Origin: Apostichopus japonicus
Lineage: Eukaryota > Echinodermata > Holothuroidea > Aspidochirotida > Stichopodidae
Reading direction: 5' to 3'
Assembly: GCF_037975245.1 (NCBI RefSeq)
Contig: NC_092582.1
Location: 14,796,077-14,860,076 of the forward strand
DNA: 64,000 nt
In this document: one piece after another, positions 23,768 to 35,022 of the stretch
Position numbering within the stretch: position 1 is the stretch's first letter
Layout: each line of letters opens with the position of its first letter
The notes under the pieces: generated by a model
Seen by the model: the letters and a program-made list of their open reading frames with translations, nothing else
Databases searched by the model: none
What the model was told of the DNA's origin: nothing
Translations under genes and position numbers: made by a program

Positions 23768-24685
23768 TTATGTATAAATTCCCACATATCTGTCTATTTC
23801 GTTTCTACAGAGTGGACATAAACTTCTGTTTCTTTGCCATCCTTTTTGCCGTGCTAACTGTGCAGCACATTCAGTACATACGCATAAATGTTTGCAAGGG
23901 AAATATACAACACTTCTTTCTCTTACAAAACAGACGACACATTTCTCGGTCTTTTTCTCCGTACTCAACAAAGATAAAATGAATGAAACTTGTTTGAGTA
24001 TTGCATTCTGACATGGGAGTGGTGTAAACTTCCACACTGTTTTAACACAGCGTAGCAGTATCGGTTCCAATTGCTTTGAATACCTTTCCAGTACTTCTTT
24101 CCTTTTACTGTGGATTTTGTACAATAGTAGCACAATACAAGCAATCAACCCAAAGCCAAACAGTAATTCGGCGGTTTTAAGGCACATCGACAAGTTTGAA
24201 TGTTCAGCTACGGTATAAGCACTTGAAGTGTATCGACCACTTTGTATTTCAAACACGAAACTCTTTAGTACACGATCAATAATCATGCAAAAAGCGCTAA
24301 AAATATGGGTAAGCAGTAGAACTACCACATAGAAAATCGTTAGTAGCAGGTAGAAAAATAATTTCAAAACATTAAACGCAACGCCATATGATTTCCAGGC
24401 TGTCGTTAAACCTACGCTAAACATACACAAACCTAAGAAAACATCATCATACCGCAATGGTGTTAATATCTGAGAACTAAAGATAGCTACTGTGAAGGAA
24501 AAACAGCTTATCGTAATACTTCTTAAACAGTATACAAGAAATACCACGGTTCTTGAAGTGAAGGAACCAGTAGGCTCCAGCCATGAGTAATCAAGAAATT
24601 CTGTAGCAAACAAAAACACATCAAAACTGGTAGATGCTACCATAGCCAAGTACAGTATGCCTATCTTATTTCCGGGCAACTTCAT
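23768..24685 (-). CDS. RNF26-like multi-pass membrane RING E3 ligase, copy 2
   Basis: 305 aa, single exon, the longest copy. Same five-hydrophobic-segment plan as copy 1, with VAEHSNLSMCLKTAE where copy 1 has one residue fewer, and an AAQLARQKGWQRNRSLC insertion between the second and third pairs of RING zinc ligands. All eight zinc ligands, Arg after the last Cys and Tyr 11 residues after it are present. The RING loop CVVCFVRERSVVYFPC is near-identical to the others, while the cytosolic linker differs more. No frameshift or stop, so it is probably functional. Flanked by C1 and A2. Confidence 0.84.
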   Translation of the reverse strand: MKLPGNKIGILYLAMVASTSFDVFLFATEFLDYSWLEPTGSFTSRTVVFLVYCLRSITISCFSFTVAIFSSQILTPLRYDDVFLGLCMFSVGLTTAWKSYGVAFNVLKLFFYLLLTIFYVVVLLLTHIFSAFCMIIDRVLKSFVFEIQSGRYTSSAYTVAEHSNLSMCLKTAELLFGFGLIACIVLLLYKIHSKRKEVLERYSKQLEPILLRCVKTVWKFTPLPCQNAILKQVSFILSLLSTEKKTEKCVVCFVRERSVVYFPCKHLCVCTECAAQLARQKGWQRNRSLCPLCRNEIDRYVGIYT

Positions 24686-24902
24686 GTTAGTTTTGCGTCA
24701 GCGTACAATACCGGTAGTTGGTTCTGAAAGTTTTGAATGTGGCCGCCGGTATTTATAGTAATGATGTTGCGTATCCTACATTAATTGGTCTTTATAGAAA
24801 TTGATATCAAGATCGGTGAAATGTAAACTTTGGCCGGTGGTCTACGTCTGTTAATATCAGCTTCTGTAAGTTAAGAGTCATGCACGATCTACTTCCGTTT
24901 CT
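24686..24902 (-). promoter_or_regulatory. Promoter of RING gene 2
   Basis: CTATAAAT with TATAAA at 24752-24757, 67 bp before the ATG, and the conserved AGAAACGGAAGT at 24891-24902. Confidence 0.58.
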
Positions 24903-25522
24903 AAGTGAATCTCGGTGTCCCCTGTCGCTAATTATTTCTTTGGAAGAAGCTGTATTATGATTCCTCGCTATGAATACAAAACAAAATAATATTATAAAAA
25001 GAAGACAATTTTTTTCAATGCATTAATTGAATGTTCATACAGATGTTTTTCCTTTTCGTTTTAACAGGTCTGGAACCCTCGCTATGGCAAAATGTGCTAA
25101 TATACAATGTTAGAGCCCTACAAGTTACAATCAATTTATTATGACTGTGTAAAAGAACCAAGTTACTACAAACTTGCCAGTACAATAGACCAATGCATTA
25201 CATTTGTGAGGCATTGACCACTGCGAATAAACTTACAATAGAAACAAATGTTCATAATAAATTCTGTTTCGACTGAGCCATTTTGCGTTGAAAAATTGCA
25301 TAATATTTTAAGAATACGCCGCATAGTTACTACAGTCATACTTTAAAATGTTGTTTGAGGACATGCATATAGTAAAGTATATCATGTCTGTATATCAATA
25401 CATACAAAATAGCCTTGAACTGTATAGCTGTCTAAGAACGTTGACAAAAAGTAAGACACAAATCATTCCTTGGAAAAAAATACATTTTTTTTTCAGTAAT
25501 ATGTTTTGTCTTTATCACACCC

Positions 25523-25569
25523 GTTGCGATCACTGACCTCTACCAGTGGTAGAGGTCAGTGGTTGCGAT
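25523..25569. mobile_element. 31-bp perfect palindrome with 8-bp TSD
   Basis: The palindrome 25531-25561 has perfect 15-bp arms CACTGACCTCTACCA around one G. It is flanked by GTTGCGAT at 25523-25530 and 25562-25569. The four sister modules have a single GTTGCGAT at the same place (for example 17007-17014), proving a precise insertion after the modules separated. Confidence 0.85.
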
Positions 25570-26913
25570 CCGTATCTTGATTTAAGCACCACGAAGTACC
25601 ATAGTAAGCAATTCTGTAATGGTTTGATATGTAAGTATATAATTGCCCGCCATTTTGGAAATTCCAATATCTAGTGCCGTATTTTCAGGGCAGTGGAGCA
25701 TGCATTCATATGTGTACTTACCATAACATAAAATAACGTAACATAACATGTGGATAAATCAGGATAACTACAGTATAGTACCTTAGCATTCTGAAAATAT
25801 CAAACGAGGTAATGTTCAAGTTAAAATGTACAGTACTTACAATTAATGAAGATTCAATATTAAGTGCACGGTATGATTGCAATCGCATCCTGTATGTATA
25901 CACATTATTGCTATACTGCACTATAGGCATATACTGATTCATACATATGCGACTATACGTACTAGATAATATCTGAGCTATATAGGGGGAAATCCAAATA
26001 TCTTCATGCTATTGCCTTAGTTCTCACCGGACTGTAATCGTGCAAACATTTACACATGAATCAGGCTAGGTCATCAATGATATAATCGAACGTTTCTATT
26101 CAAAATTTTAGTTTGCACAACTTTATAGATGCACAGATATATGTAGGTTACTTACGATATATCACAAGAGCTTGATCCAGTAAAGAATATGAGCCTTACA
26201 GGAAACTTGTCAAAAATGTACACAATCTGGCAACCGTATACAGGCCTATGTGTTACGCACATACTTACACCCACAAGTAGTAGTAAAGACGTTTAACCCC
26301 TGATCGACCTCGCGAGAGGTCCTGCGGGGAAAACAGAATTGGTATCGCGAGAAAAACACGTTAGTGAAATTTCATGCACTGAAATCTTCTTCATGAAACA
26401 ATTTCCTTAAAGTACCAATAAAGGTTCAGCTTTTTATCGAATATACGTTAGCGAGATGGCTACCAGTGATTCAGATTGACGAAAGCGTCAGAATGGGGTT
26501 CCTTTTTCCATTCAAAATTTGAGGACCTGGTGGAAGCGCAGGCAGCACACAACTACTTCACGGGTTACAACGTACAAGTGTACAGCCAAAAAAACAAAAA
26601 AAACAGTACGTTACTGACAGCTTTCAAAAACGTGTTGGAATGAAAAAAAAATGGGTAGTTCAGAATGGCCAGAGAGTCTTCATCAAGAACCCTCAGAAAA
26701 GGCGTAACACAAAAAGTTGCAATTCTAAAGCCTTCATGGAAATTTATTGACAGATTTTGAAAGTAAAACCGACTGAGGCAGTTATTCAATCCACGGTCCC
26801 CGCTTATCGTACGCTACTCCTTTACGAAACCGGTATTAAATGCCTTCTAGTGTTCCTACCACTTGACAAGCTGAAAGAGAGGACAAAAAGGAAAAAGTTA
26901 AAAACTGAGCATC

Positions 26914-27006
26914 AAAGCAATGGACAATCTTGTAAACCCGAATTAAATCTCCTTCCAACAGTGTAACTTCCAGTGTGGATAGACTGAGACGCCGAAACCT
27001 CTCGTG
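26914..27006 (-). mobile_element. Degenerate non-LTR RT fragment, A2 copy
   Basis: Duplicate of the fragment in A1, reading ERFRRLSLSTLEVTLLEGDL. No intact element around it. Confidence 0.58.
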
Positions 27007-27639
27007 AATAGGAATAGGAATATCCTGCGGTGACAAGTTCATCCAGTAGCACGTTTTACGTAGAACATTTCAATACATCAGCAGACCTACAAACAAGCAG
27101 CTTTTTTCAGGAACTTTTTCCCCGTAGTAAGATCATTTCAGAAGCAAAATGATTCTATCCAACAAATGTTTAATCTTCGTTTGTAAATTCTTTTAAGTGG
27201 ATCACGGAATAAGGTGTAGACATATCTTCATCATTGGAGGTCCGCATAGGCCTATCCCTTCGGTTGTGTGTACCATATATCTAAGGTGTATGTCATCTGA
27301 TGTTGTTGAAGGAAATCTACTTCAATACTAGTTTGGTAGAATCCTTCGGCTTCCAATCTCGAAGAAGTTCTGCAAGCTACTGTCCTTCAATGTGAGTTTT
27401 ACTATGATAATTATCTTGTTTAACTCAGTTTTTTACATCACCACTCAGAACCGTTGCAAAGAAACCTCAGGTGAAGACATTTTGTTCTTTCTGTAACGTA
27501 TAATTATCTAAGAATTAAGTCATATTTTAATATTGTTTTCCTGAATCTCGGGCAAAGTTTACCCTCCGTTTTCGATCACTGATTGACACACGGCCATTCT
27601 GCGTTGTCTCTGCTTGCTTTTATGACATTTTCAGTTTCT

Positions 27640-27823
27640 TTACTTGCCCGAGTCAATCACATTTTCGAAAGAAACGGAAACACCAAGGACTCTTGTATCT
27701 ACGTAATCTATAGTGTCTTGGGCCGTCTTAATTTGACCAACGCAGGTCTCAACTTCCTTGTCGTTAACTGTGATGAGCTTCGTTATTACAAGTATGACAG
27801 ATAGTCCAGGAGCAGGCTTTTGC
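27640..27823 (-). other. Conserved open frame of unknown identity, A2 copy
   Basis: Same peptide as in A1 (KEVETCVGQIKTAQDT) except a two-codon deletion near its upstream end. It keeps frame, but the copies are too similar overall for this to show selection. Confidence 0.25.
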
Positions 27824-28216
27824 AGTAGTACCAAGGGCGGCGGAAGCACTTTTAATCTGGGGGGGGGGGGGCACCAACTTCAAAGGGCACTTTGCAGAAA
27901 TTCGATTGGACTGATGCAGCTTGATATTTAGTACCCTTTTTAACTCTTATTGTATTATCTTATTTGCGTATACACGTACATCACTCCAACGCCCCCCCCC
28001 CCCCCCTTCAAGGAAAAAATGCATACTAGCACTGCAATATCCAATATGTAAATTGGGAAACAAGGAACAAGTTTTCTTTCGAGACAAAATGAGGTGAAAT
28101 CATGCTAATTGCTAAAGTAGGAATCTGCCGAATTAGAGTTTATTTCTTGTTAAGAGCTTTAAAAAAATTTCCATTCGAATAGTTTTGAGTTTGACCCACA
28201 GAATTTCATTAATAGT

Positions 28217-28791
28217 CAGGGGCGTAGCAAGGATTTGTTAAGTTGTAGGCACGACTATCTGAGCGGAGCGTCATCATCGGTTGGCGTGGAGCATACCAGA
28301 AAATGTTTGGTTTTACAAACCCCTCAGATGGCCGGAAACGGCCCTTCCCTAGTGTTCATTCTGGTTCCCTGGCCTCTAGCTTGCTAACTTGAGACCACTG
28401 ATCTGTACACTTAGTGTACATTTCAGTGCTTGAGACACCTCATTCAATATCACTTTAAACCCCCAAAAAACAAACGAGTTAAAATAGTACGTAATTCAAT
28501 ACTACATAATGTTTTTAAAATTAGCAAGGTACATGTACAGAGTAGTCTTACTTTTCAACTTCTGATACTTGTAGATACAAAGATAGGCCAGAAATGTCTT
28601 TGTTACAACTATAGCCAGTAATTGTCTTTGATACAACTGTAGCTAGTAAATGTTTATCGAAAAGGCTGTTTGGAACTTGGGACGCCGATCTTGACAACAA
28701 CAGGAAACAAAGTGCTGCAGCTCTATACATATAAAGTCTGTTAATCAACGATAGGCCCGGGCCTACAGTGCTACATACTGGCTACGCCCTG
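28217..28791. mobile_element. Probable nested DNA transposon, A2 copy
   Basis: Here the left end is better kept: CAGGGGCGTAGCAAGG against the right end GGCTACGCCCTG. ATAGT flanks both sides. It includes AGATGGCCGGAAACGG. Confidence 0.45.
28388..28436. mobile_element. 33-bp palindromic insertion, A2 copy, slightly decayed
   Basis: Same CTTGAGAC duplication and position as in A1. The right arm has changed (GTACATTTCAGTG), so the A1 copy is the less altered one. Confidence 0.7.
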
Positions 28792-29993
28792 ATAGTCTAT
28801 AGGATTAGATCTCCTACTGAAATATCGCTGACCTAATAAGGTGATCAAGGGTACAATTTTTATGTAGAAAAAGGGCACCTTTTTAACCTGAGGAAAAGTG
28901 GGGAGCACGTGCCCCGCCGCCCTTGAGTAGTACTCACTAACATATCTAACATGTTTGAAGCGATGTCGAACCTTCAACAATTGAAGGTCCTTAGATACGA
29001 TCTAGTGCAGAGTTATCCCAGTTTCATAATTTTCATATAATATCATATCATCAGCAGATTTTGTTTCCGGTTAGAAATATTCTTTTACGTGTTCTTTTTT
29101 CATATTATATCAGAAAGACAAACATAGTGCTCTTTTACTATTTTCTAGTAGGATGTTTCTTGTTTATTGTCCAATGTTTGGCCTTTAATACATTTGAAAA
29201 ACTTAACTGATGGACAGTATAAACTTTCATATTTAGCAGTGTAAAAACTATTTATAGGAAGCGCGTATCACATACGATTGCTAGCTTAGCTTCAAATCAT
29301 GCTGTTCGTGCAACAACTTTTGACGAATCATAGAAAGGATGAGAACGCATGTTGTCGTCGTCGTTTTGCATACGGTTCGTAACACTCCATCGGGTGCGGT
29401 TAGGTAGGCTATATGTATTTTATTACACAGTGGCCAACCGTAGGCTTTTAATAGGCTATAGGCCAAATTTAGCTAATTGCATCTGCCAAACTAAGTAGCT
29501 GAATCAGTATGCCTGAATGTTACTACGATTATGATCGAGTTAACGCAGCTGACGAGTATTCAAGATCAAAAGAGCACTGACAAAATACCATGCAAAAAGC
29601 AACAGTTTTTAACATTTTTTCGACACTGAAAGGGGGACTGTTGCTTCCACTGCCCCCCCCCCCCCTGGCTACGTCCCTGCCTGGGCTTGGTTTAGTTTAG
29701 TAAAGGTTTGGAGTAGGGAAAAAAGGATCAGGAAGGACTCTCAAGTCCCTATCAACACTAGAAGAGAAAAACAGAAGACACAAGCAATTGATTCAGTTTG
29801 AGAGGGAACCGCAAATTTATCATGGACAGTTAGGCTACCTAAGATTGCAATGCAACATTTGTGGGACAATCTTTAACTAGACTACTCTTAGAAAACTCTT
29901 TTTCGGTTCTTCAAAGTGGACATTCTGGTTTGTAATTCTTTAGTTAAGTCCGCGGGAAAATATTGTAAGCAAAAGCTATATATGACCGCAATA

Positions 29994-30382
29994 TCCTTGT
30001 ACAGTGGCGTAGGAAGGTACTTTTGAGTGGGGGGGCTGAAGACTGATGGCCGGCTGGGGGAGGGGTTTAAGGGGAGGGGGTGTCCCCCTCCCCTTTGGAA
30101 TTTTTTTGCATTTCCAGGTGGCCTCAGATGCAATTTGGTGCAATATAGCACACTTCAACCCACCCACTCCATTTTGTATATAATTTTGCATTTTCACCTG
30201 GCCTTAAATGCAATTTGGTGCTCCAAATGAGATTTTTTTCTCATTTGGAAATGAAAAAGGGGTTTTCTGACTTGCCGAGCGGGGGGCGGAATGATACTTC
30301 CGCCCCCCCCCCCATATTTTTCACTGGGGGGGCTGGCCCCCCCCCCCCCCAGCCCCCCGGTTCCTACGCCCTTGTCCTTGTA
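29994..30382. mobile_element. 373-bp hAT MITE inserted only in A2
   Basis: Element 30002-30374 with TCCTTGTA direct repeats (29994-30001, 30375-30382). Ends CAGTGGCGTAGGAA and complement CAAGGGCGTAGGAA. Module A1 has the uninterrupted empty site with one TCCTTGTA at about 12595-12602. Interior is rich in G and C homopolymers. Confidence 0.92.
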
Positions 30383-30738
30383 TATAGGCTAGATATTTTG
30401 TATCCTTCTGTCGGCGTTTAAGACAAACGGCAAAATGCAATGTACGTCTTGGAGGCGAAACATTGTAATATCGAAGAAGTCATTACTGAGTCTTTGCAAA
30501 CAATTTCGTTTGTTCAGGTAACCCGTTTTCTAACGAGACTATATATCCTGAAAGAAAAGCTTTATATAGTTTTCATTGTAATTAGTTACAGGTATATGGC
30601 GGCCATATTTGCATCCGGCACGAGGAATCGACATAGGCCTATGCAATTTAAATTTAAATTTAAAAACTTAAGGTCTTGGGTCATCTAAAATCGACATCTA
30701 CCCAAAGTGGCTTATATACCACTATAAATCTACGTGTA

Positions 30739-30740
30739 CT

Positions 30741-30774
<34 letters not shown>

Positions 30775-30792
30775 ATATATGCATATACATAC

Positions 30793-30828
<36 letters not shown>

Positions 30829-30884
30829 ATATATATGACGAAACCGGTCGTGAAGTGGAATTTTTCTGGTGTGTTATTCTTTAT

Positions 30885-30942
<58 letters not shown>
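30739..30942. repeat. Two (AT)n tracts with a 55-bp unique insert, A2/B3 junction
   Basis: AT tracts at about 30739-30836 (with GC- and TA-type variants) and 30890-30942. Between them lies GACGAAACCGGTCGTGAAG and about 35 more bases seen nowhere else in the window. Confidence 0.9.
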
Positions 30943-30945
<3 letters not shown>

Positions 30946-32075
30946 CGAAATCTGGAATTTAAGAAATGTATAACATAGAACTTCTATGCTAACCATAACA
31001 TATGTCATATAGTAAATCATACTGTAAGAATGAAAGCACTACGTAAAAATGTTGTCAATCATTCTTTATAGACTCACGTCTCCGGATTGTTATTGTTGTC
31101 GGAACAGTATAAGAATCAGTCATTTTATACCTACAACATCACGATCAAATTTGTATTGTGGTGATTATAGGGTGCTTCTATCTACACCCATTCATGCTCT
31201 AATAGGATAAATCGAACAAACTTTTAGATTTATTAACATAATGCATGTAGGCTGTTACTGGTTATAGATAATAAACCACTCAAAATGTTAACATATATCT
31301 AGGTTGATTTAACGTAAGATTCTTTTATGCATATAAACAATTCAAATATTAGAGTAATATAAATGTATGTTGCTTTGTTTTAATCAAATTTATTTAATGC
31401 TTACACCAGTCAACTCATTACAGTGATAAACATTTTTATATAAGAATGACATAACAAAAATGGATAACATCGAGAAAACAGAGTTAAAATGTCTTTGAGA
31501 AGTCATTAAAATGTTTAACTGCTTCAAAAACAACAACAGTAAACAATAACAACGAGATAACGTTTAACTATATATGCTATAATCGGATAATTTGTATGCT
31601 TACACTATTCAACCCATTTAGAATAACATAACTGTTATGTAACGAATGCAATAAAACATCTGATAACATAGGTATACACCATAACCACGACTTTGTCGTA
31701 TTTGTAAAAAACAAACAAATTTCACCTTGTGTAAGTGTGTTATACACCACAAAAGAAAATCAATTCATGTATTCAAACATTGTCTTTAACTAAAAGATAT
31801 TCTTAACAATGTAATACCATTAACTCCGAATAAATCAAATCAGTAAGAACTTGTTTGCAATATAAGGGCGTCGTATATATACATAATGAAAACAGTTTTG
31901 TAGGTCCTTTCTACTGCCTCCAAACTTTTACCTTGGGGTGAAAATCTAGGAAAAGGTTTAGTCATTGAAATCATGCAAAGAAGACATTTACAACCTTAGG
32001 AGTTTAAATTTAAACGATGTGAAATCTCCATTAGATGGCAATTGTTTGAGAGTATAACAATAACTCCTTGAACGG

Positions 32076-32082
32076 TACCGTA
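32076..32082. mobile_element. Transposon excision footprint TACCGTA
   Basis: B3 reads GGTACCGTATCC where B1, B4 and B5 read GGTATCC. The extra bases equal one extra TA plus CCG, the first three bases of the MITE that sits at this exact site in B2. TA plus three terminal bases plus TA is the classic Tc1/mariner footprint. Confidence 0.75.
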
Positions 32083-32466
32083 TCCGTCCAAAATGAAGCC
32101 AATACGGTAACTTATTGGACTATGCTGACAAAGTTGGCAAGTAAGTCTTCGGATATGCCAAAGAAATATTAAGGTAATAAAGTAACATAAAGCTTCCTGT
32201 AATTGAGTGTAATACTTTATATGTTCATACCTTTGTCCTATTGCAAAAGAACTTTGGGGTTACGATATCGAAATGCGCTGTACTATTTTCATGGAATTAT
32301 CAAATATTCGATTTGTGGGGGAAAACCTGCATTGATTGTATTATACATTATTATTTTACAACATAATGGACATTCGAATAATCCCGGATTCGGATAATCC
32401 AATTGTTTCACTACTCTATCCATTCAATACGCTCAGTTTAAGAAGGACGTATGAATTGAACAAGCG

Positions 32467-33375
32467 TTATGTATAAACTGCCATAGAACTGTCTATTTCG
32501 TTTCTACAGAGTGGACATAAATTTCTATCTCCTTCCAGTGCTAACTGTGCAGCACATTCAGCACATACGCATAAATGTTTGCAAGGGATATATACAACAC
32601 TTTTCTCTCTTTCAAAACAGACGACACATTTCTCGGTCTTCCTGGTACTCAACAAAGATAAAATGGGCGAAACTAGTTTGAGTATTGCATTCTGAAATGG
32701 GATAAACTTCCAAACTGTTTTAAGACAGCGGAGCAGTTTCGTTTCCAATTTCTTTGAATACCTTTCCAGGTGTGTTAATACTTCTGTCTTTTTACTGTAG
32801 CTATCGTACAATAGTTGCAAAGTAAAAATAATCATTTTAAAGCCAAACATTAATTCAGCGAATTTAAGGCACATCGAAAAGTTTGAGTGTTCAGCTACGG
32901 CATCAGCACTTGAAGTGTATCGACCACTTTGTAATTCAAACACGAAACTCTTTAGTACACGATCAATAATCATGGAAAAAGCGCTGAAAATATGGGTAAG
33001 AAGTAGAAATACCACATAGAAAATCGTTAGTAGCAGGTAGCAAACTAATTTCAAAACATTTAACGCAAGGCCATACGATTTCCAGGCTGTCGTTAAACCT
33101 ACGCTAAACATACACAAACCTAAGAAAACATCACCATACCGCAATGGTGTTAGTATATAAGAACTAAAGACAGCTACTGTGAAGAAAATACATGTGCTTA
33201 GCGTCATACTTCCAAAACAGGATAAAAGAAATACCACGGTTCTTGAAAGGAAGGAACCAGGCGGCTCCAGCCATGAGTAATCAAGAAATTCTGTAACAAA
33301 CAAAAGCACATCAACACTGGTAGATGCTACCATAGCCAAGTACAGTATGCCTGTCATATTTCTGGGCAACTTCAT
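32467..33375 (-). CDS. RNF26-like multi-pass membrane RING E3 ligase, copy 3
   Basis: 302 aa, single exon. Same membrane plan. Like copy 5 it has the longer linker KKTEVLTHLERYSKKLE after the fifth hydrophobic segment, where copies 1, 2 and 4 are four residues shorter. The RING region CVVCFEREKSVVYIPC then HLCVCAECAAQLALEGDRNL keeps all eight ligands, and CPLCR ends it with Tyr at +11. The fifth membrane segment is replaced by a divergent FKMIIFTLQLLY. Intact frame, conserved promoter. Confidence 0.84.
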   Translation of the reverse strand: MKLPRNMTGILYLAMVASTSVDVLLFVTEFLDYSWLEPPGSFLSRTVVFLLSCFGSMTLSTCIFFTVAVFSSYILTPLRYGDVFLGLCMFSVGLTTAWKSYGLALNVLKLVCYLLLTIFYVVFLLLTHIFSAFSMIIDRVLKSFVFELQSGRYTSSADAVAEHSNFSMCLKFAELMFGFKMIIFTLQLLYDSYSKKTEVLTHLERYSKKLETKLLRCLKTVWKFIPFQNAILKLVSPILSLLSTRKTEKCVVCFEREKSVVYIPCKHLCVCAECAAQLALEGDRNLCPLCRNEIDSSMAVYT

Positions 33376-33592
33376 GTTAGTTTTGCGTCAGCGTACAATA
33401 GACGGTTCTGAAAGTTTTTGAATATGCGGAAGACGGTGTTTATAGTACTGAAAATGTTGTGTACTCTCTTCATTAATTGGTCTTTATAGAAATTGATATC
33501 AAGATCGGTGAAATGTAAACGTTGGCCGGTGGTCTACGTCTGTTAATAGCAGCTTCCAAGTTTAGAGTCATCCACGATCTACTTCCGTTTCT
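33376..33592 (-). promoter_or_regulatory. Promoter of RING gene 3
   Basis: TATAAA at 33439-33444, 64 bp before the ATG. Conserved AGAAACGGAAGT at 33581-33592. Confidence 0.58.
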
Positions 33593-35022
33593 AAGTGAAT
33601 CTCAGTGTCCCCTGTCGCTAATTATTTCTTTGGAAGAAGCTGTAGTATGACTCCTCGCTATGAATACAAAAAAATAATAGAATGAAAAGAAGACAATTTT
33701 TTCAATGCATTAATTGAATGTTTATTCAGATGTTTTTCTTTTTCGTTTTAACAGGTCTGGAACCCTCGCTATGGCAAAATGTGCTAATGTACAATGCTAT
33801 AGCTTTACAAGTTACAATCAATTTATTATGTGTAAAAGAACCAAGTTACTACAAACTTGCCAGTACAATATACCAATGCATTACATATGTGAGGCATTGA
33901 CCATTGCGTATAAAGTTACAATAGTAACTATATAAATTCTGTTTCGACTGAGCCATTTTGCGTTGAAAAATTGCATAATATTTTAAGAATACGCCACATT
34001 AGTTACTCCAGTCATACTTTAAAATGTTGTTTCAGGACATGCATATAGTAAAGTATATCATGTCTGTATATATCAATACATACAAAATAGCCTTGAACTG
34101 TATAGCTGTCCAAGAACGTTGACAAAATGTAAGACACAAATACTAAAATTCACAGGCTGCTTCTCGGTATCATTCCTTGGGAAAAAATAAATAAAAAATG
34201 TCAACAGTGAGTTGTTTTGTCTTTATCACACTCGTTGCGATCCATATCATTATTAAACACCATGAAGTACCATAGTAACCAGTTCTGTGATGGTTTGATA
34301 TGTAAGGAAAAAATTGCCCGCCATTTTGGAAATTCCAATAGATAGTGCCGTATTTTCAGGGCAGTGGAGCATGCATTCATATGTGTAATATAAAATAACG
34401 TAACATAACATGTGGATTATCAGGATAACTACAGTATAGTACCTTAGCATTCTAAAAATATCAAACGAGGTAATGTTCAAGTTAAAATGTAAACAGTACT
34501 TACAATTAATGAAGATTCAATGTTAAGTGCACGGTATGATTGCAGTCGCATCCTGTAATTAATGTATACACATTATAGTTATATACTGCACTATAGGCCT
34601 ATACTGATTCATACATACGACTATACGTACTAGATCATATCTGAGCTATATAGAGGGAAATCCAAATTCCTTCATGCTATTGCCCTAGTTCACACCGGAC
34701 TGTAATCGTGCAAATATTTACACATGATTCAGGCTAGGTCATGATTCAGGCTAGGTCATGCATCAATGATTTTATTCGAACGTTTCTATTCAAAATTTTA
34801 GTTTGCACAACTTTAAAGATGTACAGATATATGTAGGTTACTTACGATATATCACAAGAACTTGCTTCAGTAAAGAATATGAGCCTTAAAGGAAACTTTT
34901 CAACAATTTACACAATCTGGCAAGCGTATAGGTCTATGTGTTACCCACATACTTACACCCACCCAAGTAGTAGTGACAAAATTTAACCCCTGATCGACCT
35001 CGCGAGAGGTCCTACGGGGGAT

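Larger units (their letters stand above)
20991..26344. repeat. Segmental duplication module B2 (holds RING gene 2)
   Basis: Second B module. It follows C1 and joins A2 at about 26331-26344. Distinctive features are a local tandem duplication, a 606-bp TA-flanked MITE and a 31-bp palindromic insertion, all absent from the other B modules. Confidence 0.85.
27824..28933. mobile_element. hAT element with 8-bp TSD, A2 copy
   Basis: Element 27832-28925 between AGTAGTAC repeats, with CAAGGGCGGCGG and CCGCCGCCCTTG ends. Shares all internal insertions with the A1 copy, so it was duplicated with the segment and did not insert independently. Confidence 0.87.
26345..30738. repeat. Segmental duplication module A, copy 2
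   Basis: Copy of 8926-12955, offset about 17.42 kb. It differs by point changes and by one 373-bp hAT MITE insertion (30002-30374). It contains the same ancient hAT element, RT fragment and unassigned open frame. Confidence 0.85.
30943..35022. repeat. Segmental duplication module B3 (holds RING gene 3)
   Basis: Third B module. Its right part matches B1 most closely. It carries the TACCGTA footprint at 32076 and a local 16-bp duplication of ATGATTCAGGCTAGGTC (about 34723-34755). Confidence 0.85.

Noticed and set aside
25523-25569. The 31-bp palindrome as an ordinary hAT excision scar
   Set aside because: Scars rearrange the flanking duplication itself. Here the palindrome is unrelated to the flanks and both 8-bp copies are intact.
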